Shown in pieces: positions 1-7,268 of a stretch of 18,305 bases of DNA. Below the pieces are notes generated by a model that saw only the letters and a program-made list of their open reading frames with translations, made no database searches and was not told where the DNA came from. The first letter of the stretch is position 1; the number at the start of each line of letters is the position of its first letter. The position numbers were made by a program, and so were the translations under genes. This DNA is from JBCBKZ01 sp039026975 (GTDB lineage: Bacteria > Bacteroidota > Bacteroidia > J057): NCBI GenBank assembly GCA_039026975.1, contig JBCCLI010000094.1:1-18305 (forward strand), given 5' to 3'.

Positions 1-711
1 AGAGGAAAAATTCTCATGGTAGCCAGCAGCCCCTCAGTATCTAAAAAAACGGGTTGGCCTATTGGATTCTGGGCTTCAGAGCTAACCCATCCCTTATTCG
101 TATTTCAGGAGGGAGGATATGAGGTAGAATTGGCTTCTACAGAGGGGGGGAAATTAGAAATGGATGGGTACTCAAATCCACTAGATGAAAGCGGTTATTC
201 TGCCCATGATGTCATCTCACTTGGGTATATGCAGCAAGAGTGGTTTCAGGAAATGCTGGCCCAGACCCAAGCCATTAGTCAGATAGATGTTCAGCAGTAT
301 GATGCTATCTTTTTGGTAGGTGGTCAAGGCCCAATGTATACTTTCCGCGGTAATAAGATCCTGGAAGAGATGTTTGCTGCTTTTTATGAAGCCGGAAAGC
401 CCTCCTGCGCAGTCTGTCACGCTACTACCCTTTTGTTAGAAGCAAGGAAAACCACGGGTGAACTCCTGGTGGAGGGAAAAACTTGGACCGGATTTGCTAA
501 CGCTGAAGAAGACTATGCTGATCAGGCTGCTGGGGTACAAATTCAACCCTACAGAATTGAAGATGAGGCACGTAAGTTATCCAATACTACTTTTAAGGTA
601 GCTATCCCTTTCTCTTCCTATGCTATTAGAGATGGAAATCTGGTAACAGGTCAGCAACAAAATTCAGGAGCAGCAGCTGCCAGAATGGTGCTTGAATTAC
701 TTTCGAGTTAG
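1..711 (+). CDS. DJ-1/PfpI family (type 1 glutamine amidotransferase-like) protein, 5' end outside window
   Basis: Member of the DJ-1/ThiJ/PfpI superfamily, whose relatives include deglycases, glyoxalases and chaperone-like stress proteins; the substrate here is unknown and the protein is probably cytoplasmic. The reading frame is open from base 1, giving RGKIL before the first ATG at 16. Family members usually begin with a Lys-rich KKILMV-type strand, so the true start is probably just upstream and the ATG at 16 is internal. Numbered from that ATG, the conserved Glu is E22 in WASELTHP and the nucleophile-elbow Cys is C134 in AVCHA, followed by H135; VGGQGP precedes the elbow. The length of about 231-240 residues fits the roughly 225-residue subgroup with a GFW..EL..P motif. 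The next gene starts one base after the stop, suggesting cotranscription. The family is secure; the reaction is not. Confidence 0.88.
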   Translation, partial: RGKILMVASSPSVSKKTGWPIGFWASELTHPLFVFQEGGYEVELASTEGGKLEMDGYSNPLDESGYSAHDVISLGYMQQEWFQEMLAQTQAISQIDVQQYDAIFLVGGQGPMYTFRGNKILEEMFAAFYEAGKPSCAVCHATTLLLEARKTTGELLVEGKTWTGFANAEEDYADQAAGVQIQPYRIEDEARKLSNTTFKVAIPFSSYAIRDGNLVTGQQQNSGAAAARMVLELLSS

Positions 712-712
712 C

Positions 713-1375
713 ATGCTGGTAGGAAAAGAGAAAGACTTTTTCTCACAGGGAGGCCAGTATATAAAGACGGGTCTACTTCTTATCTTGACTCTCCTGAGAG
801 TAGCCTCCCACACCTATACCCAAAGTGTAGAGCTTATGCCGGGTACTGAACGCATATTTGCGGACGTGCAATGGCTAAAACCCCTCGGAGTTGAGTATCA
901 ATGGACCATTTTTAGCAGAACCCGGACTACAGTAGACTATGAGGATGAGAATAGAGATTTCTTCTCCGGCTTATATCTCAACTACACGAGCAAGTCAGGC
1001 TTTGGCGGTTCCGTGGTCGGTAGATTATCCACTACGGATGCGGGAGTAGATACCGGCCCACATTTCTTTAAGCAAACGAAAGATATTACCCTATTTGCCC
1101 TGGCATCCATCAGCTTACAGTCAGAATTATCCTACTCCTGGTTTTCCATCTTAAGGTATACACCTGAACTGAGTGAGAAATGGAAGGTCTATTCCAGCCT
1201 GGAACTATTCTCAGCTTTTAGAGAAGAAGGGCATGCGGTAAGTGTACAGAGGATTAGACTGGGACTAGATAGGAGTGGGTACCAGTTTGGGATGGCAGTG
1301 AACTTCAGAGCTACTGGTAGACCTTATAGCTTAAGGGATACAAATCCCGGTCTTTTCATCAGAAAGCAATTATAA
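713..1375 (+). CDS. hypothetical exported protein, probable outer-membrane beta-barrel
   Basis: No named family recognised. The ATG at 713 lies one base after the upstream stop and gives 220 residues; an in-frame TTG at 692 would add seven residues and overlap the upstream gene. A hydrophobic stretch GLLLILTLL preceded by lysines, then small and polar residues up to about TYTQ, looks like a signal peptide, although the N-region is unusually long. The rest is a run of amphipathic, aromatic-rich stretches (GVEYQWTIFSRTRT, FSGLYLNYTSKSGFGGSVVGRL, RIRLGLDRSGYQFGMAVNFRA) of alternating polarity, typical of beta-barrel strands. It may be a small porin-like or DUF2490-like barrel; that is inference from sequence texture only. 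The close spacing suggests it is transcribed with the DJ-1-like gene. Confidence 0.6.
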   Translation: MLVGKEKDFFSQGGQYIKTGLLLILTLLRVASHTYTQSVELMPGTERIFADVQWLKPLGVEYQWTIFSRTRTTVDYEDENRDFFSGLYLNYTSKSGFGGSVVGRLSTTDAGVDTGPHFFKQTKDITLFALASISLQSELSYSWFSILRYTPELSEKWKVYSSLELFSAFREEGHAVSVQRIRLGLDRSGYQFGMAVNFRATGRPYSLRDTNPGLFIRKQL

Positions 1376-1438
1376 AGGTCCAGATTCTTCCCGATCATAC
1401 AGGATGTATGAGATTTCAGGGATTTTCCTGAACCTTTT
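1374..1438 (+). terminator. possible terminator or attenuator with two competing stems
   Basis: Just after the preceding stop, TTCAGG (1415-1420) and CCTGAA (1427-1432) form a perfect 6-bp stem with loop GATTTT, followed by CCTTTTG. A longer alternative stem pairs 1374-1383 with 1428-1437 (nine of ten positions pair). The two stems share bases and cannot form together. The U-tract is short, so intrinsic termination is only plausible. Confidence 0.3.
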
Positions 1439-1479
1439 GTAGGAAGACTCATATAAATGGAAAGAAATACACACTATCC

Positions 1480-2145
1480 ATGAAAAGTCTTTCTGCTGTC
1501 TATCAGAGGATTCCTAAAGATTGGATCGCCATTACCATGTCTCTATTGAGTATAGGTCTGGTGTTCACCAGAATGTATTACACGCATTCTTACCAATTTA
1601 GATTTTTATTTTGGAATCTGTTCCTGGCCTGGCTTCCCTGGGTATTTGCTCAGATAGCTCAATCTAATATTAAGCCCATAAGATGGGGAAGTTGGATGGT
1701 GTGGTTACTATTCCTTCCTAATTCATTCTACATTCTCACAGACCTTTTTCACCTCAAGTTACATACCCATGTTCCGGGCTGGTATGATCTGTTTATGCTC
1801 CTCAGCTGTGCATGGGCGGGCGTACTATGGGGATTTTTCTCTCTGAGAAAGTTTCAACAGTACCTCATCCAACTACTGGGGGTAGTACCTGCCAGAATAT
1901 TGACCTTTGGGGTTCTCTTTATCTCTAGCATAGGCGTGTATCTGGGGAGGTACCTGAGATGGAATAGCTGGGATGTATTTACCAGACCTATGGGCCTACT
2001 GGAAGAACTTGTAAGGTATACTTTCTGGGAAGGAGGATGGAAAGAGATAGTAGGATTTACCCTTTGTATGACGGGCTTTTTGACGCTGGCTTATCTGGCT
2101 TGGGTAGATAAAAGTAGAGAGGGGCTTACCGATCAGGGGAGGTAG
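1480..2145 (+). CDS. DUF1361 domain-containing integral membrane protein
   Basis: Inner-membrane protein of the DUF1361 family; the function is unknown. About six hydrophobic helices are visible (near residues 15-33, 41-58, 68-87, 101-121, 135-155, 187-208). Hallmarks are NLFLAWLPW (46-54), LFLPNSFYILTDLFHL (77-92), WYDL (101-104) and GVYLGRYLRWNSWDV (152-166), the most conserved stretch of the family. The length of 221 residues is normal. The ATG at 1480 is preceded by an eight-codon open frame (1457-1483) whose stop overlaps it as ATGA. The 3' end overlaps the convergent anti-sigma-like gene by 20 bases, so the two transcripts must be complementary at their ends. The family call is confident; no role can be given. 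Confidence 0.9.
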   Translation: MKSLSAVYQRIPKDWIAITMSLLSIGLVFTRMYYTHSYQFRFLFWNLFLAWLPWVFAQIAQSNIKPIRWGSWMVWLLFLPNSFYILTDLFHLKLHTHVPGWYDLFMLLSCAWAGVLWGFFSLRKFQQYLIQLLGVVPARILTFGVLFISSIGVYLGRYLRWNSWDVFTRPMGLLEELVRYTFWEGGWKEIVGFTLCMTGFLTLAYLAWVDKSREGLTDQGR

Positions 2146-2551
2146 AAATGTACTTGCCTAGCTTGTAAATGAAGTGATCCAGATGCTCTTCTATTTGAAC
2201 CTCATCCATGAGCTTATTGATGAGCATAATTCCAAGCCCGCCTTTGGCTCGTTTCTTCACTATATCTTCTAGGTTATTGGGCTCATAATTATGGATGGGG
2301 AAGGCGTGGCCTTTATCTTTAATCTCTATGTAGACTATATCTTTCTGTTTATACAGAGAAACCTCTATGGAGGTGGTGTGATCACACTGATGGTGGTGAA
2401 TGATACAGTTAGCACATGCTTCATCAGTAGCCAGGACTATCTGGTCAGACTCCTTGGTAGAAATCTTCATATCCTTCAACCTGGATTTAACAAAATCTCT
2501 TATGAGAGCCAGATTCTGCTTACTACAAGCTACCTTTATGTGAGCTTTCAT
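2126..2551 (-). CDS. RsbW/SpoIIAB-like anti-sigma serine kinase (HATPase_c_2 ATP-binding protein)
   Basis: Small GHKL-fold ATPase of the anti-sigma kinase type. In characterised systems such proteins bind either a sigma factor or a STAS antagonist and phosphorylate the latter. The 141 residues show the N-box with E44 and N48 (DEACANC), the G1 box DKGHAF (D79, G81) and the G2 box KGGLGIML (103-110), so ATP binding looks intact. Its ATG overlaps the stop of the upstream STAS gene by four bases (ATGA), suggesting translational coupling and about equal output. No sigma factor lies next to it, so the target is unknown; it could control another switch protein. The 3' end overlaps the DUF1361 gene. 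Confidence 0.88.
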   Translation of the reverse strand: MKAHIKVACSKQNLALIRDFVKSRLKDMKISTKESDQIVLATDEACANCIIHHHQCDHTTSIEVSLYKQKDIVYIEIKDKGHAFPIHNYEPNNLEDIVKKRAKGGLGIMLINKLMDEVQIEEHLDHFIYKLGKYISTSPDR

Positions 2552-2886
2552 CCCTTAAAAAAGTTGGCGACCTCTTCCTTTGAATTGATGATGGTAACGA
2601 GTTTACTCAGTCCTAACAAATCAAACACTTCAGCTACATTTGGCGTAAGGTTGGAAAGCACCAGTTTTCCTTTTTGGTCCTTAAATTCATCCAGGTATGA
2701 CACAAAAACGCCCAAACCGGCACTTGACATATAGGGAACTCCTGCACAGTCTATAAGCAGGTTTATCTGGCCTGCATCTAACAATCGTCTAATATGTATG
2801 TCTAGCTCTATAGAAGAATTTGCGTCCAGATCTCCCACAGGCTTCAATGTCACAAATTCAGATTCCTGGATTTCGTTTATTTCCAT
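2548..2886 (-). CDS. STAS-domain anti-sigma factor antagonist (RsbV/SpoIIAA-like)
   Basis: Single-domain STAS protein of 112 residues, the usual size. The diagnostic motif is DCAGVPYMSSAGLGVF (46-61): S55 aligns with the serine phosphorylated in SpoIIAA and RsbV, and S54 stands where those proteins have Asp. By family knowledge, the unphosphorylated form sequesters the cognate kinase and the phosphorylated form releases it. Gene order supports pairing with the overlapping RsbW-like gene and with the upstream SpoIIE-type phosphatase, 87 bases away. The start MEINEIQESEF is the first ATG of the frame and fits the family. The function is secure at the level of partner switching; what it regulates is unknown. 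Confidence 0.9.
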   Translation of the reverse strand: MEINEIQESEFVTLKPVGDLDANSSIELDIHIRRLLDAGQINLLIDCAGVPYMSSAGLGVFVSYLDEFKDQKGKLVLSNLTPNVAEVFDLLGLSKLVTIINSKEEVANFFKG

Positions 2887-2923
2887 GTTTAATTTCTATT
2901 ACGACAGCACATAGCGAATGTTT

Positions 2924-2972
2924 AATTCAGGGCGAACTAAAAGTTTGAAGCGTGAAATATTCAGCCCTAATT
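2924..2972 (-). promoter_or_regulatory. inverted repeat between the phosphatase and STAS genes
   Basis: AATTcAGGGC (2924-2933) can pair with GCCCTAATT (2964-2972), a nine-pair stem with one bulged C. It begins one base after the phosphatase stop in the direction of transcription. A nested AACT/AGTT pair lies in the loop. There is no U-tract, so it may be a weak attenuator, an RNA-processing hairpin, or nothing. It could set a different level for the kinase/antagonist pair than for the phosphatase. Confidence 0.25.
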
Positions 2973-2973
2973 G

Positions 2974-5079
2974 TTACATAAACTTGATCGCCAGTACGGT
3001 ATAATCATCTTCTAAATCACTATGTGTAAAATCTTTTACCCCATTTACTATAGAAGTCGTTAGCTCTTCACTTTCCTGGTTTCTATGAGCAGTAAATATA
3101 TTTTTCAGCCTGTGATACCCAAACTCTTCTCCCTCTTCATTACGTGCTTCTATGATTCCATCAGTATAAAGAAGCATCATATCCCCTGGCTGGTAATGAA
3201 TGACCTGAGGGTCTTGGTTATAGCTTTTAAAGATGCTCCCATTTACTATTCCCAAGCCCAGGGTACCTTCCCGCATCATGCAAATCTTATCTTCTACTGA
3301 GCTGTAGTAAAATGCGGGGCAGTGGCCTGCCCTAACCATTTTTACTTCCTTTTTACTCGTATCTATATCTAAGTAGGTGAGCGTAACAAAAAACCCCTTT
3401 TGCATGCAAGCTACTAATGCCTGATTAGAGGTATTCATAAAGGAAATAGGGTCCATATCCGTTCGGGAGAGCGCATGAAAAATACCTTTGATTTCAGCCA
3501 TGTAGAAGGCGGCAGTGGTGCCTTTTCCAGAGACATCTCCTATAGCTACTTTAAAACGGCCTGGGTTAGACTCCAGCACATCAAAGTAGTCCCCTCCCAC
3601 CTCGGAGGCATTTTCACTTTGGGCATTGAAAGAAATGGCCCTGGTAGTGGGGAGCGTATTTGGGAGTAATTGCTGCTGAACGTCTTTGGCTATTTTTAGC
3701 TGCTCCTGGTAACGTTCCATTTCTATGGAGCGTTTCACTAGCTTGGCATTCTCCAGCGCTATACCCGCCTGCTCAGCAAAATTGCTGATAGACTGTATGG
3801 TCACATCTTCAAATGAGTTAGGAAGCTCATTCACAATATAAATAGCCCCATACGTCTGGCTGCTAGACATGATAGGAACTACCAACATACACTTATAGCG
3901 GGAAGCATTATTTCGAAAAAGCTTATGCTTACGCATATTTTTAACCAGAAAATATTTTTGTTCCTTCAGTACCTTTTCTGTCAATGCTTGGTCCTGCTTA
4001 ATTTCTTTTATATCTGCTAAGTCTATTCGCTTTCTAATAAAAAGCTCCGACTGCCCATTCTTCTCAGATATCATTTCTAGCCAGCCCGCTCTCGCATTTC
4101 CCGCTAAGACGCTGGCATCTAATAAGCTGTTCATGATTTCTGTAAAATCCAGGTTGGACTGGATGGCCTGGTTAATCTTGCTGTAGGAGGCTATTTCCAG
4201 ACTATTTAGTTCAAATATGGAAGAGGTAGGCAGATTGAAAAACAAGACCAGAATAGCGAATACACTATAGATAAAAGGGAAAATAATGATGATTTCCAGA
4301 AAGAAAAGCCCTGGTAAAATACCCAGAGGAATATCTAGCTGTAGGGGGAAACGGAATGAGGCTATCAAGTAAGTTATCCCTACTACCACTACCAGGGAGA
4401 ATAATCCAAGTGCCCTGAGCTTTTGATTAAAGTTTAAATAGGCTATCCACCTAACATTAGCAGATAAAAGGAGAATGAGAAGGATATAAATTCCTGTAAA
4501 AAAGTAATAGAGGGGAGTGAAAGAAGAAGGTATGGGGAAAACGCCTGCCAGTAAAGCTATACCTGATAATCCCAGATAAACAGTCCAGCCCCTAACCCTT
4601 CTTTTAGTCCGCTGATAAAGCACGAAGCGCCTAAAGATAAATATGGCTGAGAGGAAGTACAGTAGGAAAGCGTAAAGCCCTACAGAAAAAAATATGGGAT
4701 CTAAGTAACGCGCGAGGGTGTAGCTTTGAGTCGTATTATGGAGAATAATGGTAAGCAGAATAAGGGTGATACCCCCCATCCCAATCATAAATAGCTTCCA
4801 TAATAAGGTAATGACATCCAGCTTCTCTATTTTCTGGAAGCTTCTAGCTATGAAAAAAGAGTTACTGAGTAAAAATAGTGCAAAGGCTATTCGGTAGCCG
4901 GGAAGGGTGGGATAGATACCATTATCTGAAGGCTCAAAAATAGTTAGGGCACCAAACTGAAGGATGTGGTAGAGGACTACCACCAGCCATGTGGTAATGG
5001 CTGTAGCTATAATGATACCTTTGACTATTTTAGGTTTCAAGCCGATTAATAATAAATTTGAACTGATAAATTTATGCAT
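2974..5079 (-). CDS. membrane-anchored GAF/PP2C (SpoIIE-type) serine phosphatase, RsbU-like
   Basis: 701-residue phosphatase that would dephosphorylate the STAS protein encoded just downstream. The N-terminal third has about eight hydrophobic helices (roughly 19-41, 62-80, 88-113, 127-151, 164-182, 188-206, 222-243, 252-283), so it sits in the inner membrane. A GAF-like domain follows (about 300-450), then a short helix (about 450-480) and the PP2C/SpoIIE domain (about 485-701). Metal-binding and core motifs are present: VGGDYFD (494-500), GDVSGKG (514-520), RAGHCP (583-588), LYTDGI (637-642) and DDYT (691-694). The catalytic part looks intact. The membrane region has no recognised ligand domain; with the GAF domain it is the likely input. 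It is first of three minus-strand genes and is transcribed divergently from the Rieske gene. Confidence 0.92.
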   Translation of the reverse strand: MHKFISSNLLLIGLKPKIVKGIIIATAITTWLVVVLYHILQFGALTIFEPSDNGIYPTLPGYRIAFALFLLSNSFFIARSFQKIEKLDVITLLWKLFMIGMGGITLILLTIILHNTTQSYTLARYLDPIFFSVGLYAFLLYFLSAIFIFRRFVLYQRTKRRVRGWTVYLGLSGIALLAGVFPIPSSFTPLYYFFTGIYILLILLLSANVRWIAYLNFNQKLRALGLFSLVVVVGITYLIASFRFPLQLDIPLGILPGLFFLEIIIIFPFIYSVFAILVLFFNLPTSSIFELNSLEIASYSKINQAIQSNLDFTEIMNSLLDASVLAGNARAGWLEMISEKNGQSELFIRKRIDLADIKEIKQDQALTEKVLKEQKYFLVKNMRKHKLFRNNASRYKCMLVVPIMSSSQTYGAIYIVNELPNSFEDVTIQSISNFAEQAGIALENAKLVKRSIEMERYQEQLKIAKDVQQQLLPNTLPTTRAISFNAQSENASEVGGDYFDVLESNPGRFKVAIGDVSGKGTTAAFYMAEIKGIFHALSRTDMDPISFMNTSNQALVACMQKGFFVTLTYLDIDTSKKEVKMVRAGHCPAFYYSSVEDKICMMREGTLGLGIVNGSIFKSYNQDPQVIHYQPGDMMLLYTDGIIEARNEEGEEFGYHRLKNIFTAHRNQESEELTTSIVNGVKDFTHSDLEDDYTVLAIKFM

Positions 5080-5171
5080 TTAATCGGTAAGTATAGGCAC
5101 CCTTTACAGGAAAGAGCCATGCGTGTAAACGTTAATTATTTCTTAAGGAAGAATGTAACCACTGCTTGAAA
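5080..5171. promoter_or_regulatory. divergent intergenic region holding promoters for both directions
   Basis: This 92-base gap separates the divergent phosphatase and Rieske genes, so both promoters should lie here. I find no clear match to the Bacteroidota -7 element TAnnTTTG on either strand. A near-palindrome TTCTTAAGGAA occurs near 5142-5152. The call rests on gene arrangement alone. Confidence 0.3.
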
Positions 5172-5519
5172 ATGGCCAAACCAGCACAATATTGGGTGAA
5201 CGTACCGGTGGTAAAAGTAGTGCCAGATAGGGAGCCCTACATTCAAGCAGTAAGGGTAGAAAAGAGAAAAATTGTATTGATATACAGAGAGAGGAAATGG
5301 CATGCTATTCAACAAAGATGCCCCCATGAAGGAGGGCCTTTGGAGGCAGGGCGGATAAATGAAGAAGGAAAAATAGTATGCCCATGGCATAGGTATGCCT
5401 TTGATATAGAGTCCGGGCAGTGTGAAAAGGGAGGATTTTTTCTGGATACCTATGCTACCAGGGTGGAGGGCCAGCACCTGCAGGTTTGTTTTGAACGCAA
5501 AAAATGGGGGCTTTGGTAG
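5172..5519 (+). CDS. small Rieske [2Fe-2S] ferredoxin-type protein
   Basis: Stand-alone Rieske protein of 115 residues. The cluster ligands are canonical: C50 and H52 in CPHEGGPL, C70 and H73 in CPWHRYAFD, with 17 residues between C52-box and second box typical of this fold. No oxygenase catalytic domain, membrane anchor or export signal is present, so it is probably a soluble cytoplasmic electron carrier or a NirD-like small subunit. The ATG at 5172 is preferred; an in-frame TTG at 5166 would add two residues. No oxygenase or reductase partner is in view, so its redox partner is unknown. The beta-barrel gene follows after 38 bases on the same strand, suggesting a shared transcript with it and ruvA. 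Confidence 0.9.
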   Translation: MAKPAQYWVNVPVVKVVPDREPYIQAVRVEKRKIVLIYRERKWHAIQQRCPHEGGPLEAGRINEEGKIVCPWHRYAFDIESGQCEKGGFFLDTYATRVEGQHLQVCFERKKWGLW

Positions 5520-5557
5520 GGAATGCCTGGTAATAAGCCTTACCTTAACACATAAGT

Positions 5558-6307
5558 ATGAAGAACCTATTTACTTTTTGTATTAGCATATTATGGATAA
5601 GCTCGCTCCCAGCACAGGAATTCTTTGTGGGTGCTCAAGTTATCCCTCAGCTAAGCTGGTTGCATAACCAGGATGATGCTGACTTACCGGCAGCTCAGTA
5701 TGAGCAGGAAAATTTATGGGGAGTGGCTACCGGTTTCAGAGGTGGGTATAGAAGGGGGAAAATGAGCATAGAAACGGGACTTTTGTATTCTCAGGAAGGA
5801 GGAAGATATTCTCTTGAAAATAACACAGGAGAAGCCTTTGACCAGACTACCCGCCTGGAATACCTAAAAGTTCCCCTTATTATAGGGTTTTCTCCCACTA
5901 AGCTTGACCGCAAGTGGAACGCCTTTGTAGGAGCTGGGGTACAGTTAGATTACCTTCTCAGGGCTTACAGATACAATGATAACACAGAATATGAGGCACC
6001 TATCCCTGAAAACTATTTGAATTTCCCTACCACGAGAGAAGCGTTTGAACCAGTGGGGCTAAGGGGAGTGGGCCAAATAGGGGTAGATGTCAAGCTTACT
6101 TATGAGCTAAGTATGAATATCTATGTGAGAATGGACTATCTGTTTACTGATGTGGAGGATAAGGAAGAAAGTTTTACCATATTAGAAAATGGGGAGACAC
6201 AAGAGCAGTTGTTCTGGCCATGGTTTAGGGGAGAAACCAGGACCGCTTCTACACATCCCCTTAGCCTGGGATTAGGATTAGGAGTAACATATACGCTAGG
6301 CCAATAA
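5558..6307 (+). CDS. outer-membrane beta-barrel (PorT-like family) protein
   Basis: 249-residue exported protein resembling the outer-membrane beta-barrel proteins often labelled PorT family in Bacteroidota. It has a clear signal peptide (MKNLFTFCISILWISSLPAQ, cleavage near residue 20) and then strands such as WGVATGFRGGYRRGKMSIETGLLYSQEG, YLKVPLIIGFSP and AFVGAGVQLDYLL. It ends in LSLGLGLGVTYTLGQ, which resembles a closing barrel strand. The LKVPLIIG block is common in this family. This does not make it the T9SS component PorT itself; the family is broad and mostly uncharacterised. It lies between the Rieske gene and ruvA with short gaps (38 and 28 bases). Confidence 0.8.
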   Translation: MKNLFTFCISILWISSLPAQEFFVGAQVIPQLSWLHNQDDADLPAAQYEQENLWGVATGFRGGYRRGKMSIETGLLYSQEGGRYSLENNTGEAFDQTTRLEYLKVPLIIGFSPTKLDRKWNAFVGAGVQLDYLLRAYRYNDNTEYEAPIPENYLNFPTTREAFEPVGLRGVGQIGVDVKLTYELSMNIYVRMDYLFTDVEDKEESFTILENGETQEQLFWPWFRGETRTASTHPLSLGLGLGVTYTLGQ

Positions 6308-6335
6308 ATACTTACCATTTTAATTTTCAGAGACA

Positions 6336-6935
6336 TTGATTGCATTTATTTACGGTAAGCTAGTAGAAACTGAAGCTACACATGCCATTATAGACTGTAA
6401 CGGGATAGGATATGAGGTGAAAATCTCCTTGCAGTGCTATAATAGAATTAAGGATCTACAGACTGTAAAGCTCCATACCTTTTTTCAGGTAAGAGAAGAT
6501 GCCCAAATTTTATATGGGTTTGATGACAAGCAAGAGAAGTGGTTATTTGAGAAACTGATAGGCGTCTCAGGCGTAGGTGGAAATACAGCCTTAATGATGT
6601 TATCCGGATTATCCACTGAAGAGCTTCTTCAGGCCATAAGTACAGAAGATACCCTTACCTTAAAACGGATAAAGGGGATAGGAGCTAAGTCAGCAGCCAG
6701 GATAGTATTAGAATTAAAAGATAAATTGGCAGATACCTTTGTCAGCCAGGGCAGTGCCAGTGGTCATGGGATAAATCCTGATGTAATGAAGAAACAAGAG
6801 GCGCTGACAGCCCTCACTAACCTGGGTTTACCTAAAGCTGCTATGGAAAAAAGAATAAGTACGATCTTGAAAGAGCACGGAAGTCAAATAAGGGTAGAAG
6901 ATATAATTAAGCTAGCCTTGAAAAACCCACAGTAA
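6336..6935 (+). CDS. ruvA: Holliday junction branch migration complex subunit RuvA
   Basis: RuvA binds four-way DNA junctions as a tetramer and recruits the RuvB motor for branch migration in recombinational repair. The 199 residues have the normal three-domain layout: an OB-fold N-terminus (MIAFIYGKL, with the conserved NGIGYEV at 22-28), two helix-hairpin-helix motifs (around LIGVSGVGG, 74-82, and LKRIKGIGAKSA, 109-120) and a C-terminal RuvB-binding domain (about 153-199, EALTALTNLGL). The start is TTG at 6336. No ATG lies near the family's N-terminus, and the family's MIxxLxGxL pattern begins exactly here, so the TTG is well supported. ruvB and ruvC are not in the window. Adjacency of ruvA and sprA is known in other Bacteroidota. 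Confidence 0.97.
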   Translation: MIAFIYGKLVETEATHAIIDCNGIGYEVKISLQCYNRIKDLQTVKLHTFFQVREDAQILYGFDDKQEKWLFEKLIGVSGVGGNTALMMLSGLSTEELLQAISTEDTLTLKRIKGIGAKSAARIVLELKDKLADTFVSQGSASGHGINPDVMKKQEALTALTNLGLPKAAMEKRISTILKEHGSQIRVEDIIKLALKNPQ

Positions 6936-6953
6936 GAAAAAGCTGAATTTTTC
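6936..6953 (+). terminator. weak hairpin directly after ruvA
   Basis: GAAAAA (6936-6941) pairs with TTTTTC (6948-6953) around a six-base loop, starting at the first base after the stop. The stem is almost all A-T and therefore weak. It could help end the ruvA transcript but would not be strong by itself. Confidence 0.25.
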
Positions 6954-7268
6954 GTTTCATTAATTAATACATCTTTTCTCTAATACCTTATTTTATAGAA
7001 AATTACCTCATTTGAAATCTTGTAAAAACCCGAAATTCTCTCCCCTTATTGCAGAACCTGTCAGAAGGTTATGAATTTTACACTTTTCTCATCTGATTTA
7101 TTTACTACTTTTACCCTTTCAACACCAATTATGCCTATGATCAAAGCTCTACTTGTAAATGTTGGATTGCTGCGAAATATCTCTAGTGTCCTTGAGGACG
7201 GTAGATAGGTCTTGCGGTTTGCATGCGCATATGCAGTCCAAGTGTTTTAGAATTAAAAACGGAGGGTT
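6936..7268 (+). other. 333-base intergenic region and presumed sprA leader
   Basis: No convincing gene. Small hairpins are AACCT/AGGTT (7055-7059 with 7066-7070) and GTCCT/AGGAC (7188-7199). A poor promoter match is TTG at 7192, then 19 bases, then GCGGTTTG, which lacks the TA of the Bacteroidota -7 consensus. Two short open frames, 7131-7208 (25 codons) and 7223-7276 (17 codons, overlapping the sprA start by eight bases), have no recognisable product. A GGAGGG run at 7261-7266 ends only two bases before the sprA TTG, too close for a standard ribosome binding site. The sprA promoter probably lies here, but I cannot place it. Confidence 0.4.

Noticed and set aside
2291..2734. 147-codon plus-strand frame across the kinase and STAS genes
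   Set aside because: Both minus-strand genes show intact family motifs across this interval; the plus-strand translation has no recognisable domain.
5136..5477. 113-codon minus-strand frame opposite the Rieske gene
   Set aside because: The plus strand encodes perfect Rieske cluster motifs here; the antisense product is a low-likelihood shadow.
5558..6307. Identification as PorT, the T9SS component
   Set aside because: Only a general resemblance to the broad beta-barrel family is visible; closeness to sprA is not enough to assign the specific T9SS role.
7131..7208. 25-codon frame upstream of sprA starting MPMIKALLVNVG
   Set aside because: It has a mildly signal-peptide-like start but ends in a stop with another stop before sprA; a single frameshift would not restore a sensible SprA N-terminus, so it is not annotated as a gene.
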